Origin: Cordilura impudica
Taxonomy: Eukaryota; Arthropoda; Insecta; Diptera; Scathophagidae
Direction of reading: 5' to 3'
NCBI GenBank assembly: GCA_963682025.1
Contig: OY821520.1
Coordinates: 180,176,626 to 180,240,625, forward strand
DNA length: 64,000 nucleotides
In this document: positions 1-10,713 of the stretch, one piece after another
How positions within the stretch are numbered: position 1 is the stretch's first letter
Layout: every line of letters starts with the position of its first letter
The notes under the pieces: model-generated
Databases searched by the model: none
The model's input: only the letters and a program-made list of their open reading frames with translations
What the model was told of the DNA's origin: nothing
Translations under genes and position numbers: made by a program

Positions 1-1282
1 GCGGTTCATGGTCATTTTAGGCACCGAGGCCGATTTAGCAGCAGCAGCATAAGAAACGCCCGCTGTCCTATTACTACGCTCCGGGTTAACCACTGTCGTT
101 CGTCCAATTTGAACTCCGGTCACTTTCCTCATCGCAACCCTACGAAGAAGCTCAGTCCTCTTTGGGCACTCCTTAGAGCTAGCGGCGTGGCCCTCAACGT
201 CGCAGTTCGCACACCTAACGGCCAATCCAATTCTACGCGTTATCTGTCCCGTGACAGGGTCCGTCATTATGGTCTCCTTATTGTTCTCGCCCTTAGGGGG
301 AACATTACACTTTCCGGGACCATGGTCCCCTCCACACTTCACGCACCTATAGGGCATTCGGCAGTTCGTGGACACGTGCCCAAAACGCTGACAATTGAAA
401 CACTGCGTTAGTCCCTTACATTTAAATTTCCCAAATCGAACCTTACAATTCAAGATATATTTGATTCCGTAGAAAGCTCTAAAGTCTCTACCCAGTTGCA
501 CCAACCATCTATCACCGCCTAATTTACGGATCCCATTCAAAACAATATTAATACTCAGACCCTCTAAGTATCCCCTTACCTCTCCGACTTCAAAACTGTC
601 CGATAGACCCTCTTTTAGCACGGAGAAAGGTCTCAGTGCCTTGGGAGTGAATGTGTAGAAATTAACGTTCCTTTCACAAAGTAGCCCCTTAACCTTTCCA
701 TAATCCTCAAGTGTGCAGACCCCTATATTTGGCACATTTTTGTTCAATATCTTAATATTAAAATTGACGTGATCTAACAATGTCGTCACGTCGTCAGATA
801 AGCTCTTTATATTAATGTTGTATACCGTTATAGATTTATTCTTACCATTACCAGCTCCGTTGCCATTCTGGACCGTAGCGACGTTGCTGACTTCAGCTTT
901 TCCTGCAGAATGTCCACACACGTTCTGTCCTCCGTTGGTGACTGAAGATGCTTTCATGCCACTCTTCATAATCTTCTTCGGCTTATTGATTACAGTCCAC
1001 CTCTCAAAATTTGCCGGTAGCACATCGTCTTCAGAGCATACAGCATCCATGTCATCATCAGAATTACTGCATTCATTCAGTTTTGAAACAATAATTTTTT
1101 TCCCACTTTTGCATATTATTTTTCAGCTTTCCGTTCTTCTCCATTAAAATGACTATAATGTTTGCCTTCCGATCACTTATCTGTTGCACCACCGTCTCGT
1201 ACATATTTTTGTATTGGGCAGAATCATGATGACTGGATTCTGCCCTTTTCCGTTTTAGGTTCAAGCAATATTCGTCCTCCAT
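1..1282 (-). pseudogene. LINE ORF1 (gag-like nucleic-acid-binding protein), Jockey-type, partial, one frameshift
   Basis: On the minus strand a reading frame begins with ATG at 1282 and continues to the left window edge without a stop after one frameshift. The first 70 codons stop at 1073-1075. A frame offset by one base is then open from about 1090 down to base 1. The shift lies in a run of seven A's (minus strand) near 1097. The long frame holds three zinc knuckles: CFNCQRFGHVSTNC (about 363-404), CVKCGGDHGPGKC (about 305-345) and a third starting CANCDVEGHAA (about 150-210). This three-knuckle layout is known for ORF1 of Jockey-clade non-LTR retrotransposons, where the protein binds element RNA. 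The ORF2 that should follow lies outside the window. The frameshift could be real decay or a homopolymer error. Confidence 0.8.
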
Positions 1283-1636
1283 GGTTCTCCTTTACAAATA
1301 AATTCAAACCACTTAACACAAAAACCATATTTTGGATAAGGATTTAGAAATTTCCTTCCTTATATATTAAACATACAAAACACAAAATAAAACAATTCCA
1401 AATTTTCACTTCACACAGAATCACAAGTATTATCTCTTTGACTGCTAGCAGTTGAAAGATGCACACTAGAGCACATGACGATAGTGTAATGTATGCATGG
1501 TATAGCGTGTAAGTTAATGTAAAGAATAACGCCATGCATACAACAATGCTTTGTGGTACGGTTGAGTCTCTATTCCTTTTTTCTTTCTTAGTAACATAAG
1601 TCGTACTTATATAGTTTTTGGGGTAAGTCAACAGCA
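1283..1636. other. AT-rich stretch, no supported gene
   Basis: This lies immediately upstream of the minus-strand LINE ORF1, so part of it is probably that element's 5' untranslated region. A 97-codon hydrophobic open frame exists on the minus strand but has no recognisable motif and low-complexity composition. Confidence 0.5.
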
Positions 1637-1643
1637 CAATTGA

Positions 1644-2036
1644 CTAAGGCCTAAATAGATATACGCTACACAAAATTTCTTAGCACAAGCATAGAATTTT
1701 AGTTTCATTTTTTTTATTTTTTATTTTATTTGCTTTTAATTTTCCAAAGAGTTGGAAATTTTCGTTATTCGTTGATAAATTTTTCAACAAAAATTGTTTC
1801 TTCCGACATTTTGCTAAACATACACTACGCAAATTTCTTATTATTGCTCTTTATTTTATTCTATTTTTCTTCCGCCTGTGTTGACAACGCGAGATGTTTT
1901 AAAAAGTGACAATTTTGTATGGGGAATTGCCTATACACCATACAAAACTGTTGCGCAAAATTCCAGAAAATCAAATCGATTTGATCGCAAACACGATTTG
2001 CGCAATCATTTTGTGTAGTCTATTTGGGCCTTAATG
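1644..2036. mobile_element. Small non-autonomous TIR element (MITE), about 393 bp
   Basis: The ends are imperfect inverted repeats. The left end reads CTAAGGCCTAAATAGA, then CTACACAAAAT a few bases on. The right end, reverse-complemented, reads CATTAAGGCCCAAATAGAC and CTACACAAAATG. The element is flanked by a 7-bp direct repeat CAATTGA (1637-1643 and 2037-2043), or 7 of 8 matches if read as an 8-bp hAT-type duplication. The interior is non-coding and contains a local inverted repeat around TTTGTATGG (near 1915-1957). The superfamily is uncertain; hAT is the best guess from the duplication length. Confidence 0.6.
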
Positions 2037-2073
2037 CAATTGATACTAGTGACCCATTAAAATTTATTTTGAT

Positions 2074-2480
2074 GTTAACTACATTGCCTAACATGCAGTT
2101 CCTATTTACACAATATTCAAATGAGTTAGAGTAAAATGTAAAACTCTATGAATAGAAACTAGCGTGGAGAGAGACTCCGCCAAACCAAAAATGCATCGAT
2201 AATATTTGAAGTTATTGAGTGTACTTTAGAAAGTCTCTCTTAGAATTTAAGTAATTGAGTTTACTTTAGAAAGTCACTCTTAGAGTCGAAGACTAGAACT
2301 TCTCAATTTTATAAAATAAAGACAGTTCTAAATCGTGTCTTATTAAGAACACAAGCTAAAAATAACAAGTGCTTTATTCAAATTAGCACCTAAATAATAA
2401 AACATGTAATCCTGTTGAAAGTTAGAATACACTACAATAGGGTACAGTGACAACTGTTCTTTAGATTTTTTATATTGACT
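2074..2480 (+). repeat. LTR-like sequence, sense plus
   Basis: The block contains a tandem-like pair of TACTTTAGAAAGTC..CTCTTAGA motifs (about 2222-2290) and GACTAGAACTTCT. The same string of motifs occurs on the opposite strand at 15180-15400, where it sits upstream of a minus-strand Gypsy element. It has AATAAA-like signals near 2325 and 2395. Its sense is opposite to the neighbouring gag remnant, so it may be a separate solo LTR. The boundaries are estimates. Confidence 0.4.
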
Positions 2481-2489
2481 TAATAAGTG

Positions 2490-3624
2490 CCCCTAGAGCA
2501 CAAATAAAATTCAGGTTATCGCTTTCGGATTCACTATGAAAAAAGTCTTAATTTTCGTATCTATCGCCATTTTCTTCATAATTATCGGCGTGATTGATTC
2601 TTTGGATCCCTTTTACTGGGAACTGGGCGGAGTTGTTATTGACGAACTGACCTTTGGACCTATTGTCATAAGATGGTACTTTTTGTCTATTGTAACTCGA
2701 GTTGAACTTTTGGGGTTGGGGCTCTAGTTTATTCGGTAATGCCGTCGGCTTTCTGAAGTATGAGGTATTTTTGTCAATTTCCATTGGGAGTTCGATGTAT
2801 TTCGCAAGCTTAGTCTGCTGATTGGTGTACCTTGAAAAGAATCTACTTTGGTTGGGTTGTTACTTGACTAAGGTGAGTTTTTTAAATTAGCGAATGCATT
2901 TACGAATTTATAACGTTCGTGGTTCTGTTAAAGCTCTTGAGCTTTCGCTAAGGCTGTAGGTAGGTCTGGTGGGTTTGCTGTGAAACAGATATCGCATAAA
3001 TGTTTACGGATCCCTGATATAAATACATGCAGTGCGTTCGCTCTTGCTCGTGCGTTTAAGGCTTCGATAACCTTTTCTTTACCCGTATTAGTTATAAGGA
3101 TTTCATTTATAATAAGAGTTAGTTGCTTGCTTACTTTATCGTAGTATTCATTTATTGTCAACTTGTCTTGCCTTAAAACACCGAGCTCGTTTTCTAATAA
3201 ATATAATGGCCTTTTATCGGAGAAAGATTGATCTAATCGCGATATTATAGCATCAAAATTGAAAATGTTATTAAACGAACTTAGAGTACATTTGCTTCAC
3301 CGGTTATCTTGTTTCTCAAAATGCCCATAGCAACATAATATGCTTCGGTTCCCTTTGTATAATAATTTATAGCGAACTTTGCGGATTCCCTCCATGCTGG
3401 ATATTAGCTTGCGTTTCCACTAAACTGTGGAAGCAATTTCATAAGATCTAAATTTGTGTTTCCATTAGCCACACCAAGTTGAATGACTACTGGGGTTAAA
3501 GGTTCTACTCGACTTGGTTTAATTGTTTGACGGCAATTGTTCGATTACAAATATGTTCTAGGATTTCTACCTTAGTTGCTTCTACTGCTGATTAAACAAG
3601 GCCTAATACTTCGTTCCTATTCAT
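2490..3624 (-). pseudogene. Gypsy-type gag remnant
   Basis: The minus-strand reading starts near 3624 (MNRNEVLGLV, then a stop). It passes through a 77-codon piece at 3161-2928 containing ALHVFISGIRKHLCDICF and DLPTALAKAQEL, and ends in a 78-codon Asn/Gln-rich tail at 2784-2548. The FISG and DLPTAL..AQE segments are typical of the C-terminal capsid part of Gypsy/Ty3 Gag in flies. Several stops and frameshifts break the frame, and no protease or RT follows in the expected direction, so this is a decayed, truncated copy. Confidence 0.7.
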
Positions 3625-3639
3625 TTTGTTTCCTTTTTT

Positions 3640-5018
3640 TCCTTTGCACTTAAAAAAAATAAATGCTTTGGAAAATTCAAGTAAATTTGAAAATTTATAA
3701 ATTAGGGTTTTAAAGCTAAGTATAATTTTTATTTTATTGTTATGTTTGTATGTATTTAATTATAAATGTAATTTTAAATGTAAATGTAAGTATAAACTTT
3801 ATTTTTAAGTGTAAAGGTTTTATGTTTAAATATAAGGGTAAGTACCTATTTATATATGTAGTTATAATTGTATATAATTAGTTTTAAATGTAAAGGCAAG
3901 TAAAAATTTTATTTTCAAGTATAAAGGTAAATATGTAGGTATATAATTTTATGTTTAGATATATGTATATGTTTTCATATATGTTTATGTTTTCATATAT
4001 GTATGTAGTTGTGATTTATATAATTATAAGTATTTAATTATAAATGTAGTTTTAAATAGAAAGGTAAGTATAAATTTAAATACCTATAGAGGATTATTAT
4101 TTTATAGTTACGGGAAGCCGCTGCCGCTGTGGTTGTGGATGACAAATCTGGTGTTGTTCCTTGTTTGTAGTTAATGCTTTGAGCATTATACGCGTTATAA
4201 TTTTTGTACAAATTTGTTTCTGAATTATGATGACGGTACAGTTGTGTTTCAGTTATATTTAGTTTTTTGTTTTTGTTTTTTTAAGAATTTTTGTCAATAT
4301 CAAGGTATGTTGTTGTTGCTTAAATAGCTCTTTTGTCTTTACATTATTTTTTCTGTATCAGTTTTTTTCTCTTGAATATTTACTCCCGTTATTATTTTTT
4401 CCAGGTCTGTTACAGGAACTTATTTTTGCGTTTATGTTATAATGAAATTTTTTTGTTCCGCTTCTTGAATTTGGTACAATGGTACAGTTGTCTTTTAGTT
4501 TTTAGTTGTTATTTTCAATGTTAATAATTTCAAAAATTTCTTCTCCAAAATTTTGTAATTGTAATTGTTTCTGCATTTGGGGTTTATTTGTATTCTGCTA
4601 TGAAGAATTTTATTTTTGCTTTTTTCGTTTTAGTTTTTCTTTGTAAGTTTTTTTTTCCAATATCACGATATATTGGTTTTTTTCTTAAAATAAGTTTTTT
4701 GAAATTATATATATTTTTTGTAAATTATTTCACTGTTTTGTAGCGTTTTAAGGTTTCTTCAAATAAAACTATTTTGAATCAAAGGAAAGTGTTAACGTTT
4801 TCACTAAAGGTTTCAGAAATTTCCCACATTTTATTTGACATGTTTACATATGTTGATCGACAAATGTGGGTTTTCGTTTAGTTTTTTCTTTGTGGATTTT
4901 TTTCGTATCAGGACATAATGTTTTTTCCTTGAAATTATGTTAATTTATAAAATCACTGTTGCTGTTGGCATTTTTGCACCTTTTATATAGTTTTTTTTTT
5001 TTTTAAATTTATAGGTCA
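3640..5018. repeat. AT-rich stretch with degenerate repeats, no gene
   Basis: 3700-4090 is an imperfect minisatellite built on variants of TTTTAAATGTAAAGGTAAGTA. From 4270 to 4980 three diverged blocks recur (near 4275, 4630 and 4880). Each has a T-rich tract, then a CAATATCA-, CAATATCA- or CGTATCAG-like stretch, then more T's. No open frame here looks like a real protein; the 63-codon ORF at 4333-4524 is Phe/Cys-rich low complexity. Confidence 0.5.
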
Positions 5019-5022
5019 CTCG

Positions 5023-5290
5023 AGTTACGTATCCCCTCCACAACTAATTGTAACGGCTGGCAAAGTGTAGTGACCATTTAGAATCTTATTGCATTTTTGT
5101 ATCGCAACATTTTTTGTATTATATTTCTGTTTTATTCCCACACTTTGCCAGACAGCAACGTAAGCATTTTTGTCTGCGTTGCTTAGCCCTAATTGTATTT
5201 TAAATATTTTTAAGCCTCAGTCTTAAGATTCATTTAAATAAAGATAGATATATCACAATTTTCTTTGTGTATTTTATTTTATCTATAATT
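5023..5290 (+). repeat. 5' LTR of errantivirus A
   Basis: It starts AGTTACGTATCCCC and ends TATAATT. An AATAAA signal lies at 5237-5242. It matches the 3' LTR over all 268 bases except 5242 (A here, G at 10933). Confidence 0.95.
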
Positions 5291-5301
5291 GGCGCAGTCG
5301 T
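5290..5301 (+). promoter_or_regulatory. Primer-binding site, tRNA-Ser type
   Basis: TGGCGCAGTCGT directly follows (or overlaps by one base) the 5' LTR. It is complementary to the 3' end of an eukaryotic tRNA-Ser acceptor stem plus CCA, the primer known for the 17.6/297 group of fly errantiviruses. Confidence 0.8.
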
Positions 5302-5563
5302 AAGTAACTTATTCCAAAGAATAAGTGAAAAGAACCAAAAAAAAAAAAAAAAAAAAAAAATAGGACTAAGTGAACGCAAAAACAATTAAATAAGTACCAT
5401 TAAGATTAAAAACAAAAAATAAATAAAAAGAAATTAATGAATTAAATAACATTAAAAACCAGAAAATTGTAAAATAAAAAATATATTAAACAAAAAAAAA
5501 ACCAAAAACCAAAATTGAAAAGTAAAAAATTAATAAACAACAACGATAAGAGACCAAATTTTT

Positions 5564-6898
5564 ATGAACAACAAACGAAATAATACTTTCGACTCACATC
5601 GCAAACTAAACGAAAAAAACATGGCAGAACATTTGCAGCAAAGAATAGTAGAACTTGAAATGGTTCTAAAACAACAGGAGTTGAAAATAAATCAACAACA
5701 GCAACAGCTGGAACAACAACAACAAATCAATTTACAACAGCAACTACAACAGGATCAACAACAACAGCAAATACAACAAGCTCAACAACAACAGCAGCTA
5801 CAATATGATCAACAACAACAGCAACTACAACAGGTACAACAGCAGCATCAACAATTTTTATTTAATATGTCGGCCAAGGACGTCATCGAACAATTTCGGC
5901 GTCTTAAGCCACTTGAGGAGAACCACAATTGCAGATCATTTATAAATGCCGTGGAGACAAACCTCACTCTTTGTGGAAATAACCACGATCTTATTAAGTT
6001 TTGCGTTAAAATTGTTGCAAACGAAAAGGTTCTTGGGAACGCTGGCCGAAGAGTGAGGGAGTTACAAATCAATGCTACCTGGGAGGAGATGAAAGCCAAA
6101 ATTCTACAGGAGTTCAGCCCGAAAAGGACTTATGCGGAGGTCTTCAATTCTTGCAGGACTATAAAAGTAAGAAATTTAAGCGAATTATTTAGTTATTTTG
6201 AGAGATGTAAATACGAGGTAAATGATATTTATTTAGCTGATCCATTTAAACCTGGCATATATAGACCAGAAAACGTTGATAGGGATTTGGTGGACATATT
6301 GTTGGAAAAAATAGATGGACCAATAAGGGCACATATAGGTGAACATGAAACAATGACCGATATAATTGCCAAATATACGAAATTAAAATTATTACATGAT
6401 ACTAGGGCCATAGCTTTTGACCATAGAGTTAATTTGCAATATAAACGGAGACCAGAGAACAATAATAATAGCGGTAACAATAAGAACAATAATAATAGTG
6501 GTAATAATAATTACAATAGCAATAAAAATTATAATAATAATAAAAATAACAGCAATAATAATAATAAGAACAATAATAATTATAATAATAATAATAGTTA
6601 TGATAATAATAATACTAGTAATAACAAGAACAATAATAATAATAACAGTAATAATAACCGGTACAATAATAACTATAACCGCAATAATGGCAACAACAGC
6701 GGAAGTTATTACAACAATAATAATCGACAAGGGACAAGTTCAAATAGGACTCGTACTTCACACATGAGCGTTGATCGCGGAGAAAGTGTAGGGCACGTTA
6801 CAAACGATTACAATAACGGCACCATGATGGACATTAGTAATGTCGAGGAAAACGAGGTAAATTTTTTGACAATGCCTCCAAATCTAAACTGCCCATAA
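5564..6898 (+). CDS. Gag of errantivirus A
   Basis: An uninterrupted 444-codon frame. Residues about 20-45 and the following Gln-rich block to about residue 95 form a likely coiled coil. Residues about 100-290 (SAKDVIEQFRRLKPLEE.. to ..YTKLKLLHDTRAI) resemble the matrix/capsid-like core of gypsy-class Gag. About 300-385 is an Asn-rich low-complexity stretch encoded by AAT/AAC repeats. The tail ends NLNCP. No CCHC zinc knuckle is present, as is usual for errantiviral Gag; the basic C-terminal region probably binds RNA. The first ATG in frame was chosen; a second at codon 20 (MAEHLQQ) is an alternative. Confidence 0.85.
   Translation: MNNKRNNTFDSHRKLNEKNMAEHLQQRIVELEMVLKQQELKINQQQQQLEQQQQINLQQQLQQDQQQQQIQQAQQQQQLQYDQQQQQLQQVQQQHQQFLFNMSAKDVIEQFRRLKPLEENHNCRSFINAVETNLTLCGNNHDLIKFCVKIVANEKVLGNAGRRVRELQINATWEEMKAKILQEFSPKRTYAEVFNSCRTIKVRNLSELFSYFERCKYEVNDIYLADPFKPGIYRPENVDRDLVDILLEKIDGPIRAHIGEHETMTDIIAKYTKLKLLHDTRAIAFDHRVNLQYKRRPENNNNSGNNKNNNNSGNNNYNSNKNYNNNKNNSNNNNKNNNNYNNNNSYDNNNTSNNKNNNNNNSNNNRYNNNYNRNNGNNSGSYYNNNNRQGTSSNRTRTSHMSVDRGESVGHVTNDYNNGTMMDISNVEENEVNFLTMPPNLNCP
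6859..6865 (+). promoter_or_regulatory. Candidate -1 ribosomal frameshift heptamer
   Basis: A AAT TTT in the gag frame fits the XXXYYYZ slippery rule. A -1 slip here enters the pol frame, which then stays open through the protease. It lies 12 codons before the gag stop. No downstream pseudoknot was modelled. Confidence 0.6.
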
Positions 6899-9150
6899 TA
6901 ATAATTACTATAGGTAGGCAAAGAATTAAATGCCTTATAGATACTGGCTCAACAACGAGCATTGTTAAGCGGAATAAATTAGTTGAAAATTACCCGGAAC
7001 AAAAACTTAAAAAACCTATTAAATATCGAACGATAAACGGAATTGATGAAATACATTTTCAAATAGTAACACCTTTTCCAAAAGACTTTAATTGTAGTGG
7101 AACGCTTAGTTGGAAAGTAATTGACTTTCAGAATGATAAATATGATGCTATAATCGGACAAGATTTTTTGATACCCCTTAAGGCGAGAATAAATAACGAA
7201 CATGGTTATGTGGAAATTTTGGGTGATAAATTCCTTTTCGAAGAGATGCACTACCCTTTTCATATAGAGAACATAGGTTTACTCGAACCAATTTTGAAAG
7301 AAAATGTTTTAAACAAGCTTGATTTTAGCCATTTGAATGAAGAAGAGACTGGAACGATAACAAATCTTCTTACTGAATTTAAAGGTCTATTTTATTTCGA
7401 GGGAGATAATCTTTCAGCTACAACTGAAATAGAACATCAAATAATTACTAACACTGACAAACCCTTATATTCGAAAATATATCGGTACCCTCAAAGGTGA
7501 AATAGAAAAGGTGAAATAGAAAAGGAAATAAATGAAATGTTGAAACAAAATATTATCCGTGAGAGCAATTCTGCTTATAATAGCCCTTTGTGGATTGTTC
7601 CCAAAAAGAACGATAATTCTGGGGAGAAACAATGGAGAATAGTAATTGACTATCGAAAACTGAATGAGCATACGATAGAGGACAAATATCCTATACCTAA
7701 CTTAAATGGACTATTAGATAAGCTGGGTAGAGCACAATATTTTTCGACCATAGACCTAGCTAAGGGTTTCCATCAGATACTTCTTAGGGAAGAGGATAGA
7801 AAAAAAACGGCCTTTTCTACTCCTTTTGGGCACTATGAGTTTATACGAATGCCCTTTGGCCTCAAAAATGCACCATCAACCTTTCAGAGATTGATGAATT
7901 CGCTACTTAGAAATTTTATAAATAAGACATGTGTTGTTTATATGGACGACATACTAATATTTAGTTCATCCTTAATGGAACATATTAATAACATCAAGGA
8001 TATACTTAGAACCTTGAGAAATGCCAAACTAAAGATACAAATAAATAAATGTGATTTCCTCAAAAAGGAAACGCAATTTCTGGGTCATGTACTAACAACT
8101 TGTGGTGTAAAACCAGATCCTAACAAAATCTCTATAATACAGAAGCTTAAGCTTCCAGATACCGAAAAGCAAATTAAGTCATTTTTAGGAATGACCGGAT
8201 TTTATCGAAAATTCATCCATAATTACGCTAAAATAGCATATCCAATGATTAGGTATCTAAAGAAGAACGGAAAGGTAAATAAAAATGACCCTAACTACAT
8301 AGTAGCCTTCGAAAAACTTAAGGAGCTCATAACAAATTCTCCCGTATTAAGATATCCAAATTTTTCTAAGCGTTTCAGAATTGTCACCGATGCAAGCAAT
8401 AATGCAATTGGAGCTGTCTTAACTCAAGATGGTCACCCAGTTGCATATGCTTCGCGAACGCTTAACAAACACGAAACAAACTATGCAACAATTGAAAAGG
8501 AATTGTTGGCAATAGTTTGGGGTGTTAAATACTTTAGGCCATATATATACGGACAAGAATTTGACTTGGAAAGCGATCACCAACCCCTGAAGTGGCTTAT
8601 GAGCAAATATTCGGGCAGGGATATAAGCCCAAGGCTACAGAGATACCTTATTGAATTAGGCGAATATAATTTTAAAATAGAATATATAAAAGGAAAGTGT
8701 AACTATATTGCAGACTTTCTAAGTAGAATTAATGCGGAGACAAATGAGATAAATTTAGCAGAAATATTTAATGAAGATTTTATACATAATGGAGACACAA
8801 GTAATGACGGAGATTCTATGGATGTTCAAACGATACACTCTCAAGAGGAAGACTTTAATGATGGTATTCCAATTTTGGATACTGTAGTCAATCGTTTTAA
8901 AATTCAAATTATTGTAGTGGAGAATAAGGAAACGGACACGATAACAGTTTTTGGTAATAAACGAATTTATATAGATAGAAACGACATTGAAAACGAGAAC
9001 GTGTCTAATATTCTAAGGAGAGAAATCATTAAAGGAAAAATAGGAATATATTCGGAGGTGACTGATCATGAATATTATAAGGTTCAGTTGCAATTGATTG
9101 AAGAATTTCCCGATAAAGAAAAATTTAAATTTGTTAAGTCGACATCGTAA
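6868..9150 (+). pseudogene. Pol of errantivirus A: protease, RT, RNase H; integrase missing, one stop
   Basis: The frame enters by -1 frameshift. The protease active site is CLIDTGSTTS (about 6940-6965). The frame stops at TGA 7498-7500, beside a 14-base direct repeat (GGTGAAATAGAAAA twice, about 7496-7523), then reopens in the same frame. The 537-codon remainder holds RT with YMDD at 7939-7950, and RNase H with TDASN near 8390, YATIEKELLAI near 8480 and ADFLSR near 8710. It ends in the connector that normally leads into integrase (KFVKS..). The HHCC and DDE integrase domains are absent: the frame closes at 9150 and env sequence starts at once. A deletion junction around 9138-9145 is the simplest reading. 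Confidence 0.88.
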
Positions 9151-10520
9151 ACGAAACTATAACAATAGTCCACGTTATAGATATTGGTGAGGTGAGAAAC
9201 ATACTAGATACTATAGAGAAAAATATAGAAACTTTAGATATAAATAACCGAAATGTACTTGAAAATGAGGTACAACTTTTGAAATCAAAAATAAAAACTA
9301 TAATACCAAAAGACAATAGGAAAAGGAGAGGATTGTTCAATTTTGGAGGAAGGGTATAAAAATGGGTGTTTGGAACTATGGATGATGAGGATAGACGGGA
9401 AATATATGACCATTTGTCAGTCACTGATCAGGATTCCCATAAGGCTATAGAAACATTAAATAAACAAATAATCGTTAATGATTCTTTTAATAAATCTCTG
9501 GGGTATTTAAAATCCGCGTTAGAAGACGACAGGAAAAAAATATTAAACTATTTCGGAAAAATTAAAATGGACAACAATGAGTATATTTCAAGATTTTTCT
9601 TTCTGGATCAATTAGCAAAGCTTAAGAATTTGGAACACAAATTAGATCAGATCCAGGATAACATTGTGTCAGCAAAAAATAACATAATTCATCCCAGTAT
9701 ATTTTCTCCGCAGGAAATAAATGACTTTGAAATAGATTTTTATAAGTTAAAAATGTTAAAGGTAGGAATTATGTCATTTAGTGACCAGGCTATCATTGTA
9801 GCAATACAAATCCCAAAAACTTTTATAAGAACTGAACTAAAACTAATTACTAGAATCCCCAATAAAAATAGCCTAGAAATAGATTCAGAAGACCAATATA
9901 TAGTAGATATTAACGGCCAGAATTTAATTTACAAAGATAACGTAGCAATAAGAACCTTGAAGAAAAGCAAAAATTGTATTTTTTTTAATAATTGTAAATT
10001 TATATATAACAATGAAACGGAAATAGTTAATATAGACGAAGAAACCCTTATTGTTAAAAACTCTAATTATGTAAAAGTCGATCAAGATTGTGACGATAGA
10101 AAATTTAATCTTACAGGCAATTTTTTGATTATTTTCAACAATTGTAATATTTCTATGCTTAACGAAAGTTTTTCAAATAAAAAAGTTCTGTACAAGGAAA
10201 AATATTTTTATCCAAACAACAACAAATTAGATGTAACAAATATAGATTTTAAATTCAAAAACATTGCCACTGAACATTTTGAAAATATTAAGGAAATAAA
10301 AGAACTAAAATTCCACAGAAATGTGTCGTATGGGATAAGTTTGACACTTGTATCTGTAATTTTTGCTCTGTTCCTCATTTTATATTGTCTAACTAAGAAA
10401 AATAATGTAAAAGTAAATATTAGACAAGAAAGAGTCCAGGAAAACTTGCAAATTAGGGAAAGAGAAGTTTTGAACCCTTCGCCCCAGATAAGTGAAATAA
10501 TCGCCAAATACTCAAAATAA
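9141..10520 (+). pseudogene. Env-like protein of errantivirus A, N-terminally truncated, one stop
   Basis: A reading frame from 9141 to 10520 carries a furin-like site RKRR (9318-9329), directly followed by GLFNFGG. An in-frame TAA lies at 9357-9359, and 384 codons follow (9366-10520) with FGTMDDEDR near its start. A single hydrophobic segment (YGISLTLVSVIFALFLILY, about 10330-10390) sits before a short charged tail. This layout matches insect errantiviral Env proteins related to baculovirus F fusion proteins. The signal peptide and most of the surface domain are missing, apparently lost in the same deletion that removed integrase. The stop lies inside the fusion-peptide region. Confidence 0.85.
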
Positions 10521-10702
10521 AATATTTTTTTTTTTATTAATCATATATCACAAAAAAAAAGAAAAAAGATTATTGTCTTTAGAATATATAATTTAAGAAA
10601 TGAAAAAAAAAAAAGGAAATTGTTAATAAAACAATTAAAAATAAAAACCGAATCAAATGAATAATAATAAAAATATAGAAGACTCAGGAGAGTCTTCATT
10701 CA

Positions 10703-10713
10703 AAAGGGGGAGA
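10703..10713 (+). promoter_or_regulatory. Polypurine tract of errantivirus A
   Basis: AAAAGGGGGAGA lies immediately before the 3' LTR, as expected for the plus-strand primer. Confidence 0.8.

Noticed and set aside
1344..1637. 97-codon minus-strand ORF upstream of the LINE ORF1
   Set aside because: Hydrophobic low-complexity translation of AT-rich DNA; lies in probable LINE 5' UTR.
2536..2727. 63-codon hydrophobic plus-strand ORF resembling a membrane peptide
   Set aside because: It is antisense to the Gypsy gag tail, whose minus-strand reading makes better protein sense.
6392..6767. Long Ile/Val-rich frames on both strands over the gag Asn-rich block
   Set aside because: They are shadows of AAT/AAC repeats read in other frames and strands; no start context or motif.
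9134..9424. 96-codon minus-strand ORF over the pol/env junction
   Set aside because: Antisense Ser/Phe-rich shadow of env; no motif.
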